Below are positions 24,950 through 37,700 of a stretch of DNA of 64,000 nucleotides, in pieces. The notes beneath the pieces were generated by a model. That model worked only from the letters and a program-made list of their open reading frames with translations, searched no databases and had not been told where the DNA came from. A program made the position numbers and the translations under genes. Origin of the DNA: Monosporascus cannonballus (taxonomy: Eukaryota > Ascomycota > Sordariomycetes > Xylariales). Each line of letters starts with the position of its first letter. Within the stretch, counting starts at the first letter, position 1. Location of the stretch: assembly GCA_004154925.1 (NCBI GenBank), contig QJNS01000108.1, positions 62,001 to 126,000 on the forward strand, written 5' to 3'.

Positions 24950-25113
24950 TGTTAGGGATAAAATCGTAAAAATGATAAAGATGTAGAATTAAGAGAGAAT
25001 ATGAAATGTCGGCGAGCTAACTAGCTATATATGGATTTGCGAAGATTATCTGATATAGTGACGTATGAACCTGTTATACTAGAACTCCTAGCGTATTCGT
25101 ATAATCCTTAACA
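24950..25113. repeat. LTR-like unit TGTTAGGGAT...ATCCTTAACA
   Basis: A 164-bp, only lightly mutated segment begins TGTTAGGGATAA and ends TAATCCTTAACA, so its ends are short inverted repeats of the TG..CA type used by LTRs. On its right side the minus strand reads AAAGGAGGCATT directly before the LTR end, which resembles a polypurine tract and would favour a minus-strand element. On its left lies the plus-strand integrase remnant. No partner LTR or target duplication was found. About 200 bp of non-RIPed DNA follow on the right. Confidence 0.45.
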
Positions 25114-26398
25114 AATGCCTCCTTTAAACAAAGTAAATGCAGCTGAACCTGGCTACCTTATTATTATCCCATAGAAACAATAGCAAATTAGCATAATTTT
25201 TGTTCTTATATTCCTTTAACGTTTCTATCGTCGAAATCTCTATATTTGTTATCACCGTCAAAAGTGGCAAAAAAAAGAACATTTCTAATCGTTAAGTTAG
25301 CAAAAGTTTAACGTTAGCCCCGTTAAAGTTATTAAATGCGATTATTATTTTTTGAAATATTTTTAGATTTTTATTATATGTAATAATATAAAAAAATATC
25401 TAATTATATAATCGAAAAATATAAGACTATTAGTAAGATTATTAATATAGTTATCGGAATTATCAATTAAAAAAATTAAGGAAAACCGTCGACAAAAAAC
25501 TGTCAATTGGAAACTATTAGTAATTATTAACGAAATTAAGGTTATCGATTCGGCCGTAGGTATAGATATAAATATAATTGTAAGTGTCGACGGTTTGGCT
25601 ATTAATTTAATTATATAAATAGATATAAGTATTAACGGTTAATTATTAACCAAAATGATAACTAGAGGCTTAATCGACCGCGTTACGTTATTAATTCTAG
25701 TATTAACGATAAATTAAATAAGAAAAAGTTCGACAAATTTTAATTAATAATTATTTTCTGATATTTTCTTATTAATATTATATAGGTCGATATATTGAAA
25801 ATCAAGTTTTTTATTAAGTTTTTTCTTTACATAGTTTTGTAATAAAATACATTATTTTTCTATTTTGAAAATTAATTTCTTTTTATTTATTTAGTTATAA
25901 TACTTACGTATTTAATTATGCACGAATTTTAATTTCCTTTTTATTTTTTAATATAATTATTTAAGTTATTTCAATATAAGCATTGTTTTAATTTTAATTA
26001 ACTTAATTATTTTATTTATTTAATCGGTTAATATTTCAATTTAATAATTAATTTATAATTTAAATAAGTTTATATTATAAACCTTTGTTAAACTTTAAAA
26101 TATAGAAGACTTTTGTGTTAGAAACAAATTTATAGAATAATTTACATATATTATTTATTTTACGCTCGTAATATTAGAAGAAATTAAACAGTAAAGAGTT
26201 GTTATAAATTTATTAACTTATACCAAAATATTATTATAATATGTTTTTATTGTTCGTTTTCTAATTAAGCCAATTTATTAATAAGATTTATAAGAAATAA
26301 ATTTTAGGGTTTTTTTAAAATAATTTTTAATAATTATAATTTTTTGTAAATTTTATTAAATTTTATTATAACTTTATTTTAAAAATTATATTATTGTC
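25114..26398. mobile_element. Partial Gypsy family A/B copy, cut by insertion of copy A
   Basis: After about 200 bp of moderately balanced sequence, AT-rich DNA from about 25.7 kb aligns by eye with 27.7-28.3 kb of copy A and 35.0-35.6 kb of copy B in the same orientation. It stops at the LTR of copy A. No readable protein remains. Confidence 0.55.
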
Positions 26399-26789
26399 TA
26401 TGACGGCTAGGACGTTTACTCAACTATTAAACCTTAGTCGTACGGGTTTATATTAGCAGGTGTATCGTAGAACTTTGTAGCAATAAAGTAACTTAGTTAC
26501 GTCTCTTAATACCAAAGATACAGAAGTCGTATTGCAAATCATTAGTATTAATAAGTAATTTGTTACAAACTAAAATTATCTAAATTATGGAAATAATGAA
26601 CATATCTATCCTTTTTGATTTGATTAGATCTCTATTAGATTTTGATATTATTATAGATCCAATATTATTAGATTTAGTTAGTTTTGTATAGATTTATTTG
26701 GATCTTGTTACCAAAAGAAATCCAAATTACGTAACCCTCCTATATAGGTCCGACCGTTTTCGAAACCGATTTTGGGTTAAATCGTAACA
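26399..26789 (-). repeat. 3' LTR of copy A
   Basis: Conserved outer parts of the family surround a variable middle made of GAT/TTAGAT words (about 26610-26710). The LTR palindrome reads ATTACGTAAC at 26726-26735, a RIP-altered form of GTCACGTGAC. Confidence 0.8.
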
Positions 26790-26959
26790 CGATCTCCCCT
26801 TTCCTAGGATCTTTGTCTTTAAAGATTTTCTTTCCCGGTAAGTTACTATTTTTTATTATAGCAGGTCGTATCGTTAATTACAAACCTTGTAATCGTCCGA
26901 ATTAAAAAGAAAGCTTGGATTTTTTAGCTACTTATATTGTCAAATTTGATTTTGAAATT

Positions 26960-27345
26960 ATGCCGTATATGTTTTATTTCGAAAAAAGTACCAAATGTTA
27001 AATAATTAAAAAAGCTCGTTACTGCAGCGAATATATTAAGAACCGTTGTCGTTACGATATATTCGGCGCCCTAATTAATTTTTTGCGTTGTATTAAAAAA
27101 GAAAAAAGTTTTTTAAATCGCGAAAAGGCCGTTATTAAAAAATCGTTTTTGCGCCTTTAATAAGAAATAAAAAAAGATTTGGTGCGTAAATAGCGTGATA
27201 TTAACGAGATTATTAACCGCTTTCTTCGTTTTCGTCGTTAAAAGAAATTTCTTTACGCTAAGGAAACTAAAATTATCAATCGCGGATTTTAATCGATAAA
27301 TAAATTGGACGAACAGAAACGCGCGAAAGCCGAGGTTCCTTTTTT
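26960..27345 (+). pseudogene. Antisense Cys-containing / coiled-coil reading frame of copy A
   Basis: Starting at an ATG 170 bp inside the 3' LTR, one plus-strand frame runs for about 128 codons. It is interrupted only by TAA/TAG, each explainable as a RIP-changed Gln codon. The N-terminal part has Cys-rich text (CSEYIKNRCRYD), and the rest is Lys/Arg/Glu-rich with fragments such as EIKKDLVRK and INKLDEQKRAKAEV, typical of a long helix. It is antisense to pol and lies between the integrase end and the 3' LTR. Copy B carries the homologous frame from 34264. Similar proteins with a short Cys cluster followed by a basic coiled coil are, to my memory, abundant as unnamed fungal proteins. Function unknown. 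Confidence 0.6.
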
Positions 27346-30300
27346 TATTCCGCTTATTAACACTCTTAATTAGTTTATTTCTAAGGACCTTAATTAAGGA
27401 GTTTTTCTTAGTAATCCTGTTATCGTTAATAAAAGTTTCTTAATAAGCGTTAAGCGTTAATAAGATTTTTGGCAGGTTTTTAGGTGTTTTCGAAATTCGA
27501 ATACTTTTTTCACTTAATCAGGTACTAGGTAAGTTCGTTTTGTTTTCGTATATCGAAAATTTTCTCCATTTCGTATATCTATTCGTCTTTTATTTCCATA
27601 TCGTTTTATATCGTATATACTTTAATTATATTTGCTGTTAATTCGAATAAAAAACGTAAAAAATTCAATAAAATTTAATCTTTAGTAAAAGTTTTAATTG
27701 GTAATTATTTTCTAAGGTTTTCCTAGAAATTTTATATAGATCAATATATTTGAAATCGAGGTTTTTGCTGGGTTATTTTGTTTGAATATTTTTTATAATA
27801 AGGAAAACCATTTCCATTTTTTTCGAAAATTAATCTCTTTAACTTTTTCAGATTATAATATTTGTTTATTTGGTTACGTACGAATTCCAGTTCCGTTTTT
27901 ATTTTTTGGTGCAGTTGTCGTAATTATTTTAATGTAAAAATTATTTTGATATTAATTAAACCGTTATTATATATTTTTCTATAAATATTTAAAATAAAAC
28001 CAATATTGATATTCGTTAAGATTATTTTAATACTTTTATAATAATTGGTATTATAAGTTAATTAAGCAATAAGCAACTTTTAACCTCGTTATTCTATTCG
28101 TAATTAATATAATATTGTAAATAAATTTTTAAGATTTGGTTTATTTATTTTGTTTACTTATTTATTTAAAGTTTAAAAATGCTAGATAATTTATAATTTA
28201 GATCGATTTATGTTATAAGGCCTTACTAAAACTTAGATATAAATATCAATGCGTTATCTAAAATACTTTTCATTAATAATCCGTATATATTGAAAATATA
28301 TCTTTAAAAAATATATTATTTGTTCGGCAGTTATATTTTCGTAAATCGGTCCACGATTACGAAAATGTTGTCATAATGTATTCCTATAGCTGGATTTTCT
28401 GATATAGGGAGTTTGGTAATAAAGTCGAATATAATTAAATATTATAGTCGTTTTGTGATTGGTAATAGCTGCAATTTTTCGTATAGCTTATATTGTCGAA
28501 CCTTTATTCTGGCGCAAATATCGTATTACTGTATGATTTTCTGTACCGTTAATTTTATTTTAGAAAAGGAATATGTACGTTAAAGTTGTTTTAAGGGTTT
28601 GTAAATCTCTGAATATCTGTATAACTGATATTTGTATATATTTTATACTAAATCTTTTTAATATTTTTTAAAACTTATATTTTGTTTATTTTTTAGTTTT
28701 TTGAGATATTATTATTATATTGCTGGACCTTTTGATGTATATTAAAAAGTAATGCTCGAATTGTTGCAATTTAGTACGGGCGTAAATGTTCTTTTATAAT
28801 AATATCGAAAATTATATAGCTAACGTTAACCAATTTCTTTTTAAAGTTTGGTTGTTTGCTTAAGGCGTTTATTTTGTTATTTTTTGAACTTTTTTTGTGG
28901 ATAATAATAAAATTGAAGTTCGTCAAATTTTCTGCGTATTTTAATTATTGTTTTATAAGTTTTTTAGTCGTAATAAATCGGGTAAGATTTTGATAATTTG
29001 TATAAACTTTAACCTAGTACAAGTTTTCTTTTAAAAAGTACTTAAATTTTCGAAATGCCATAATAATGGCCATAAATTCTTTATTTAAAAATACCGTAAT
29101 TAAGCTCGGTTTTTTTTACTTTGTATAAAAAATACAATAAGGTATAATTTGCCTTAATTATTTCATTATCCGATTATTACGTTTAATGCGTAATTCGAAA
29201 TATCGGTTTTTAGTTTTATAAGGCGGTTTAAATCGTATATAATTAATATTGGTTCGTTAGTAATTGTATTTTTAATATTTTGAAATATTTCTTTCGTTTC
29301 GGACGTTTATTTGAACTTTTTTTTCTTTTTTCATAAGGTTTGTTAGGGGTATAGTTATTTTGCTAAAATTTCGAATGAACTTTCTATAGTAATTGGCGAA
29401 TCCAAGGAATGCCTGTATTTTTTGACCATGGTTAGCGTTTCCTATTTTGTGATTATAGCGATTTTCTTAGAGTTTATTCTAATATATTTTGGAATAATAA
29501 TATATTCCAAATATTTTATTTTTTACCTGTAACATTAACTTTTTTTTGTATTAATAAATAATCTTACGTTTTATAAAGTTTAAAAACCTTTATCAACGTA
29601 TTTTGCGTATATTGTTTTTATTTTTTAAAAAATAAAAATATCGTTAAGATAGCATATAACAAAAATATCGAAATATTTTCGTAACATATAATTATTTATT
29701 CGTTAGAAAATTATTGATACGTTCGTAAGTCTTATTAATATATTTAAATATCTAAATAATTTGTATTTCGTTTTAAAAGTTATTTTTTATTTATATTTTT
29801 TTAGATGTCGATAAAGTTATATTTATTTTTAAGACCAAATATTATTAAATATTAGGTTTCGTAAAATAATTCTTTTGTATCTGTAATTAGGCATAATAAT
29901 ATTCGATTTTTAATAATGATATTATTTAGTTGTTAATAATTAATTACAAGTTATAATTTTTCGTTTTTTTTCGATACGAAAAATATAAAATATTCTGTTA
30001 GTAATTTGGAAAGTTAAATGTATTTTTTATAACTGATTTTTTAGGTATTCTTTGAAAATATGTAGTTTATTTCCGTTAAAGTTATAAATAAAGTAAAATT
30101 TCGTCGAAGATCTTTTTTAAGAATTATTTTATGGTTTTATTTGTTATTTTTTAATAATTTCGTATGAAGTTCTTTTTTAAAAAATTATTTATATTTATAA
30201 TATTGTAATAATATATTAGTTAGATTTTTTAACTTTTGGGGCGGTTGGTGTTCCAGATCGTTATTTAATTACTTTAATTTCGTTTTGATAATAATAACGA

Positions 30301-32152
30301 TACGTCGTATTTTTATGCCTATATTTGTCGTTATTTGCGATCGAATATTAAGATCTCAATTTTTTCTTTTTTTTATTTATTAATGAAGTATAAGGTAAAC
30401 CTTATTTGGCTAATTTTTTCATTAATCAAAATTCCGTATTAGCGTATCCATGGTAATCTTAAGATTATATCGTAATTCCTAAGTAGAACGATATCGAAAT
30501 TAATCATTTAATATCGTTTTTAAACAAAAATCTCGAAATAATTAATTTCGCGTATAGTTTTTTCGTTATCGTAAACGAATATCTGACTTTCGGTATTCGT
30601 TATTATATAAGGTTTTAATTTATATTTCTATAGCAATTTAAACTTATTAATTATATCTAGTATAATATAATTCTCGCCTAAAGTTTCGCAGTTTATTATT
30701 ACGGTATATTAATACGTTCCGATTCGTATATCCAAAGTAATAAAGTTATTAACGGCTTTTATCGTTATATTTAATGCCTTTTTTAAAAATTCCTTTTAAT
30801 TTTTTTGAGTTTTGTTATTTTGCAGCTTTTTTATCAGTAACTTTTTTCTTTTAAGTCTTATTCGATTATATCGAATTTTATTTATATTTTTGCGTTTAAT
30901 ACGTTAAGTTGTTATATCTGTCGTTATTGCCGGTATATTGTTTCTTTAAAGTATATTAATTACTTTTAATTTTGCTATAAATTGTTTTTTCGAATAAATT
31001 ATTTTCTTATAATTACGACTATATCCTAAAATAGGTTAATTTAATTATTATTTTAAAGATTTATTATAAATTAATGTATTTTTTTATTAATTTTTTATAA
31101 CGCTTTATAATAAAGATTAACTAAAAATTAAAATTTATAATAATTTTCTAATAATATTTTTATTATATACTAGATTAATTCCTTTTCCGTTTGGTAATTA
31201 TATTATTTATAATAATAAAACTGGTTTTTTTATATGTTTTACTTTTTTTAAGCTAGTTTTTTATTTCGGCTAATTATTAAATATTTTTTGGAGTTATAGA
31301 TCGAAAATATCGATATTATTATTTGTCGTTTTTGTTATTTCCGGTTCGGTTTAAAAAGTCGAATCCTTTATAATATATACGGGTAATCTGTCCGTAAATG
31401 TATTATTTTTATTTTTTATAATCAGGATATTCTCGTCGTCGACAATATATGGCACGTATTTTGTCGTATTGATTAAGGGTTCCGGGATAAACTTTTTCTG
31501 TTTAATTCTAATATTCGCGTAATTATCCTTATAATGCTTTTTATTATGTTCGCAATATTTGTTAAGTTAGTTTTTTCGACTTTTCGTATTTTTTACTAGA
31601 TTTTTCGCTATGGGAGACCTTGTATGTATTTAAGCTAAATTATGTTAATAAGTTTGCTTCCGTTTTTTAGTTTTCTTTAGATTATTTTTCGAGTATAAAT
31701 TTCTAGTTATTTTGACGGGATTTTTTAGTTACCTTATATTATGTTAGTTTGTATTCAATTTTATTATAATTAAAGCATTTGGTCTGGCTTTAGTTTTTTC
31801 TATAAATAGCTTCTAATTTCATAAGTCCTAGTTCGGTACCGTAAAAAGTGTTGCTGCGTCAAAAAACGTTAGTATTAGCCGTATATCGGGCTTTGCTGTT
31901 ATTTTTTCTTTTGGTGCCTTTAATACGCCAAACGTATTGTCGATCGTCGACTTTAATTATTATAACGATATAATCCGACAAATAATTAGGCTATTTAAGC
32001 TTAAAAAGTTCTTTTTATAATTTTTTAAGCCGTTAAAAAACTTAGCTATTAATATTTTTTATTCTTAATTTAACTTCAAGACTAATTAAACGAATATATT
32101 GCTATAATTAGATATTAATTCTTTTTAATCGTAATTATTAAATTTATATTTC

Positions 32153-32358
32153 TGTGAAAATACAGCTCCTATAAGGATGAGGCTGGTAGCCGACCAGCCA
32201 CCGATCAGCCACCGACCCACTTACTAATATAAATCCACCATCTAACAGCTAGTGGGAAACTCCAGATAGAAGTAATCTAATACACTTACTTCTTGAAATC
32301 TGCTCTACAACTGGTCAGAGATCACCTCACCTAGCTCACAGCTATCCATTATCTTACA
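32153..32358 (+). mobile_element. Solo LTR of a second family, ATTTC target duplication
   Basis: A 206-bp unit starting TGTGAAAATACAGC and ending TTATCTTACA, flanked by ATTTC at 32148-32152 and 32359-32363. It is GC-balanced inside AT-rich DNA, contains GACCAGCCACCGA-type repeats near its left end, and is homologous to 42543-42737. It inserted into the gag region of copy A. The low level of RIP suggests it came later than the mutation of its host element. Confidence 0.9.
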
Positions 32359-33021
32359 ATTTCGACTTTTAATTTTTCGTTTATTATTTTAAAAACTTTT
32401 ATTAATATTTATTTAAATTATTCGTAATCGTTATAAATTCGTACTATTTTTAGATTTTGTTTTTCGATTAGCAAAATAACGTATTTTTTATAACAGGCTT
32501 AAATTAAATGGCCGTATTTCTAGCAAATCGTCCGATTACGAATTCGACGCGTATAATAAGCGTAATAAGTCGAATAAGAAAATACCTGAAATATATTCGG
32601 CATTAAGTTAAAAATAGTTATAACTTAGTCGAAATTCCGTCCAAAACTTCTGGCTTAGAAAACTTAAAAACCTTTTCTAGTTTCTTAGTGAAATTTAGCT
32701 GGATAATTTGGCTCGTTTAAAAGGGCTTTCCGGTTTCGGAAGCTTTTTCTTTTTCCTTAAGTTTTTTATGGGCGGCTTAAAGGGACGTCATAAGGTTATT
32801 ATTGTTTCTTTTTAGCTGAATAATGCGTTTGTTTATGGCATCTAGGCGTCGAAAAACTTCTTTATAAGAAAAGCGAGATTTGTATTTTTTTTCAGATTCC
32901 ATTCCAGTATCCGGATTATCAGGGACCTGGTAAATAAGCTGTTCGAGCTGCTTGTTAGTAAATATAATATCGGCGATATTGCTCAGAATCTGACGATACT
33001 ATTAAATAAGAGCTTATAACA

Positions 33022-33371
33022 TATAACGGCTAAAAGATTTAACCAATTATTAAACCTTAATCGTACGGGTTTATGTTAATAGGAATATCGTAAGAAACTA
33101 AACAATAAATACAATAACGTATTACGTTTCGTAATATTAAAAGTGTCTTAGGTAATGAATTGTTATTGCAAGCTAAAGTTATTTAAACTATAAAAATAGC
33201 GAACGTATATATTTATCCGGCTTACTGGCTTATTACTAGTAAGTTAATGATCCGGCTTACTAGCTTACTGTCAGTAAGTTGGTGATCCGTCACGTGACCT
33301 GATCCACATGGTTTTTTTGGCTCTTTCTACTGCGATCGTTTTTAAAGACCGTGGCTTGTTAAGTCGTAACA
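33022..33371 (-). repeat. 5' LTR of copy A
   Basis: The variable middle of this LTR (about 33215-33290) carries two imperfect copies of a CCGGCTTACT...GTAAGTT...TGATCC unit, unlike the other LTRs of the family. The palindrome GTCACGTGAC is intact at 33289-33298. The end GTCGTAACA is at 33363-33371. Confidence 0.8.
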
Positions 33372-33705
33372 GTTAGTCGAAATTATTAACGATAAAAACA
33401 AGCTGTTAATAAGCTAATTTTCAGCGAAATTTTGCAAAAAGTAAAAAATAAAACGGCGAATATTAAACGATTATTATTTGCAAATCGATCAATAAACGAG
33501 ATATATTTATTAAATTTTAAAATATTATTTTCATAATTACGTTAATAATTGTTAAGATAATTAAATAAAGTTATTGCGAAATACGGAATTCGTATATCAT
33601 AATACGCGAAATATATTTACCGGCTGTTTTTCGTTGAAAACCTTATATAAATATTATTTAAAAATAATAAAATACCTTTTAGTAAGGGTTAAGAGATAAA
33701 TATAA
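33372..33705. other. AT-rich DNA between copies A and B
   Basis: About 330 bp without a readable product. It ends with TATAA (33701-33705), the left target duplication of copy B, so it was continuous with 40357 onward before copy B inserted. Confidence 0.7.
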
Positions 33706-34078
33706 TGTAACGGCTTGGAGTTTAACCAACTATTAAACCTTAGTCGTACGGGTTTATGTTAGCAGGAGTATCGTAAGAATCTGAGTAATGGATATAGTAA
33801 CGTATTACGTTTTGTAATATTAAGGGTGCTTTAGGTAACGAATTATTATTATAAGCTGAAATTATTTAAATTATAGAAATAATAAACGTATATATCTTTC
33901 TTTTTTTATCTTAATTACTTATAATTACGCAGACGATAATAATTATAATTATTTGAAATTACCTTTAATTATTGATAATTACCGACTTGGTAATAATTAT
34001 CGTTACGTAACTCGAAAAGTGGCCCGTATAATCCCTGTTTAACCGTTTCTTAAAGCCAGAGCTTGTTGGGTCGTAATA
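33706..34078 (-). repeat. 3' LTR of copy B (strongly RIP-mutated)
   Basis: Starts TGTAACGGCTTGG, ends GTCGTAATA (CA changed to TA). The middle segment reads GATTAC-type words converted to AATTAT-type words, and the palindrome reads GTTACGTAAC at 34012-34021, both CpA-to-TpA changes of GTCACGTGAC. Confidence 0.9.
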
Positions 34079-34263
34079 CGATTTCTCTTTTCCCTAAATC
34101 TTGTTTTTAAATTTTCTTTTTTCTTTTTTTGCTTAGTAAGTAACCCTTTTTTTGTTTTTAATTATGTCGTTTCGTATTTCTAAAATTCGTCGTATATTTC
34201 GTTTTTTTTATCGTTTGTCGTGTTAACTTCGTAAAAGCCTGTGACGAATTCGGATACGAAATT

Positions 34264-34720
34264 ATGTCTTGTTTTTATTATTTTTCGAAAAATACGAGGT
34301 GCGAAATGATGAAAAATGTTTTAAGGTATAAGGAATATGTTAATCGAAATTAGTTCTGTAATGGTACCGGCGTATTAATTTCTTTTTTGTAAAATATTCG
34401 TCGAAAGTATTAACGTTTGGAACGCAAAAAAGCGTTTGTTAAAAAACGATTGTTAAAGTTTTAACGGTTTTACCTTAAGGCTTAACGTCGTTATTAGGAA
34501 AAAATAAATAAAGCTTTTTTTCGTTTTATTTTTTTTAAATAAATAAAAGGCGTTAATTCGTTAGAAAGGCGTTATTATAATATAACGTAAGCTTTAGTTA
34601 TTGGATAAATTGAAGGAATAAAAACGTTAGGAATAAGAACAGTTAAAGGCTGCCATTACGGCTATTACGTTAGCGCAGGTTGCGGTCGATTGGCCCGATA
34701 TTCCGGCTATTAACTGGTCG
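34264..34720 (+). pseudogene. Antisense Cys-containing / coiled-coil reading frame of copy B
   Basis: Homologue of the antisense frame of copy A at the same distance from the 3' LTR. It starts MSCFYYFSKNTRCEMMKN and continues with fragments such as RLERKKAFVKKRLLKF, interrupted by TAA/TAG codons that could all come from Gln codons, plus at least one frame change near 34.5 kb. Shared start position, shared Cys/aromatic N-terminus and shared basic helical body with copy A argue that this was a real gene of the family and not a chance frame. Confidence 0.55.
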
Positions 34721-37700
34721 ACCGTTAATTAGGACGTGTCTGTCGCTGCTGGTAAAAATTCTTTAATAGGTGTTAGGCGTTAATACGGTTTTTAACGAGT
34801 TCCTAAATGTTTTCGAAATCCGGGTACTTTTTTTATTTGATTAGGTATTAAGTAAATCCGTTTTATTTTCGTATATTAAAAACGTTTTTTATTTTATATG
34901 TTTATTCGTTTTTATTTTTATATCGTTTTGTGCTGTATATATTTTAATTATATTTGTTGTTAATTCGAATAAAGAAACGTAAAAAGTTAAATAGAATTTA
35001 ACTTTTGATAAAAATTCCAATTAATAATTATTTTTTAAGATTTCCTTAATAATTTTATATGAACCGATATATTTAAAATCGAGTTTTTTGTTAAGTCGTT
35101 TTATTTGAATATTTTTAATAATAAGAAAAACTATTTCCCTTTTTTCGAAAATTAATTTTTTTAACTTTTTTTAGTTATAATATTTGCTTATTTGATTACG
35201 TACGAATTTTAATTCCGTTTTTATTTTTTGGTGTAATTATTGTAATTATTTTAACGTAAGGATTAATTTAATATTAATCGAATTATTATTACGTATTTTT
35301 TATCAATTTTTGAGATAAAACCAAAATTTACGTTCGTTAATATTATTTTAATGCTTTCGTAATTATTAGTATTATATGTTAATTATACGATTAGTAATTT
35401 TTCGATTTCATTATTTTATTTATAATTAATATAATATCGTAAGTAAATTTTTAAGGTTTAATTTATTCGTTTTATTTATTTATCCGTGTAAGGTTTAAAT
35501 GCGTTAAATAATTTATGATTTAGACCCGATTATGTTATTAAGCTTTGTTAAAATTTTAATGTAAATATTAATTCTTTATTTAAAATAGTTTTTATTAATA
35601 ACCCGTATATATTGATAATATATTTAAAGAAAATATATGCTATTTCTATAATATTTATATCCTTATGATATAGTAAAAAATAAGAAGATTTCGTAAATCG
35701 GTCGTCGATAACGAAAATGCTATTATAATTATAATATATTCTTATAATTGGATTTTTTAATATAGAAAGTTTAATAATAAAATCGAATATAATTAAATAT
35801 TATAGTTATTTTGTAATTGGTAATAATTATAACTTTTCGTAGAGTCTGTATCGTCGTATTTTCGTTCTGGCGCAAATATTATATTGTTATATAATTTTTT
35901 ATACTGTTAATTTTATTTTAAAAAAAGAATATATATATTAAAACCGTTTTAAGATTTTATAAATTCCTGGATATTTATATAGCTAATATTTATATATTTT
36001 TCGTACTAAACGTTTCCGGTATTTTTTTAGAACTTATATTTTATTTGTTTTTTTTTTATTTTTTTAGGAAACCGTCGTTATATTACTAGATTTTTTGATA
36101 TATATGGAAAGGTACTACCCGAATTATTATAATTTATCGTAGGCGTAAATATCTTTTTATAATGGTATCAAAGATTATGTAATTAACTTTAACTAATTTT
36201 TTTCGAGGTTTGATTATTTGCTTAAGGTATTTGTTTTGTTATTTTCTAAGTTTTTCTTATTGATAATAGCAAAATCGAAGTTCGCCAATTTTTTTACGTA
36301 TCTTAATTATCGTTCTGTAAGTTTTTTGGTCATAATAAATTAAGTAAGATTTAACAATTTATATAAACCTTAACCTGGTACAAATTTCTTTTTAAGAAAT
36401 ACTTAAATTTTCGAAATGCCATAATAATAATTATAAATTTTGTATTTGGTATACCCTAATTAAGTTTAGTTTTCTTTAATTTATACGAAAAGAATATAAT
36501 AAGGTATAATTTACCTTAATTATTTTGTTATCCGATTATTACATTTAATACGTAATCCGAAATATCGGTTTTTAATTTAACGAGGTAATTTGGATTATGT
36601 ATAATTAGTATTAATTTGTTAATAATCGTATTTTTAAAATCACGAAATGCTTTTTCCGTATCTGGCGTTTATTTAAAAAGTTTTTTCGTAATGTTCGTCA
36701 AAAATATAATTATTTTATTAAAATTTTAAATCAACGTTTTGTAATAATTGGCGAATTTAAGAAATATTTATATCTTCTTAATTATCGTTAATATTTGCTA
36801 TTTTATAACTATAATGATTTTGTTGAAGTTTATTCTAATATATCTTAAAGTAATAATATATTTTAAATATTCCATTTTTTATTTGTGGAATTAATTTTGT
36901 TCTGCATTAATAAATAGTTTTACGTCTTATAAAGCTTAAAAAACCTTATAAACGTATCTTACGTATATTTTTTTAAAAAAATATCAAGGTATTTTTATAA
37001 TACGTAATTAATTATTCGCTGGAAAATTATTAATACGTTCGTAAATCCTATTAACGTAACTAAATATTCGAATAGTCCGTATTTCGTTTTAGAGGTTATT
37101 TTTTATTCATATTCTTTTTTAATCCTAATAAGGTTATATCCATTTTTGAGATTAAGTGCTATAAATCATTAGGTTTTGTAAAGTCGGTCTTTTATTTTCG
37201 TAATCAAAGATAATAATATTTAATTATTAATAATTAAACATAAATCGAAATTTCCCATTTTTTAATACGAAAAATATCGGATATCATATTAGTAACTTTA
37301 AAGGTCGAATCTATTTTTATAACTAATTTTCCAGATATTCTTTAAAAATATATAATTCGTTTCCGTTAAGGTTATAAATAAGGTAAAACTTCGTTAAAGA
37401 TTTTTTCTTAAAAATGATTTCGTAATCTTATTCGTTATATTCTGGTAATTTCGTATCGAACTTTTTCCTAAAAAGCTATTCGTATTTATAGTATTATAGT
37501 AATATATTAATTAGATTTTCTGATTTTTGGGGCTGTTATTATTTTAAATTGTTATTTAATTACTTTAATTTCGTTTTAATAATAACAATAATACGTTGTA
37601 TTTTTTAGTGCTTATTTTCTTTCTTATGTTTTGTCCTTTTAGATAATAAGGTTTTTGTTATACTCTTATACCTATATTTATTGCTATCGTTAATCGAATG

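Larger units (their letters stand above)
26399..33371 (-). mobile_element. Gypsy family A/B, copy A (LTR to LTR)
   Basis: LTRs of 391 bp (26399-26789) and 350 bp (33022-33371) in direct orientation. On plus they start T[G/A]..ACGGCT, share ACTATTAAACCTTA...CGTACGGG, and end GTCGTAACA. Pol lies on minus: the RT motif reads Y-L-N-D followed by IFIFLK at 29651-29640, so the first catalytic Asp is Asn. A purine tract (AGGAAAGGGGAGATCG on minus) abuts the left LTR, making it the 3' LTR. An antisense frame lies at 26960-27345, and a solo LTR of another family at 32153-32358 adds 206 bp plus its duplicated target. The outer five bases (TTGTC and GTTAG) do not match, so the LTRs may come from different insertions or one flank is rearranged. 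Confidence 0.8.
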
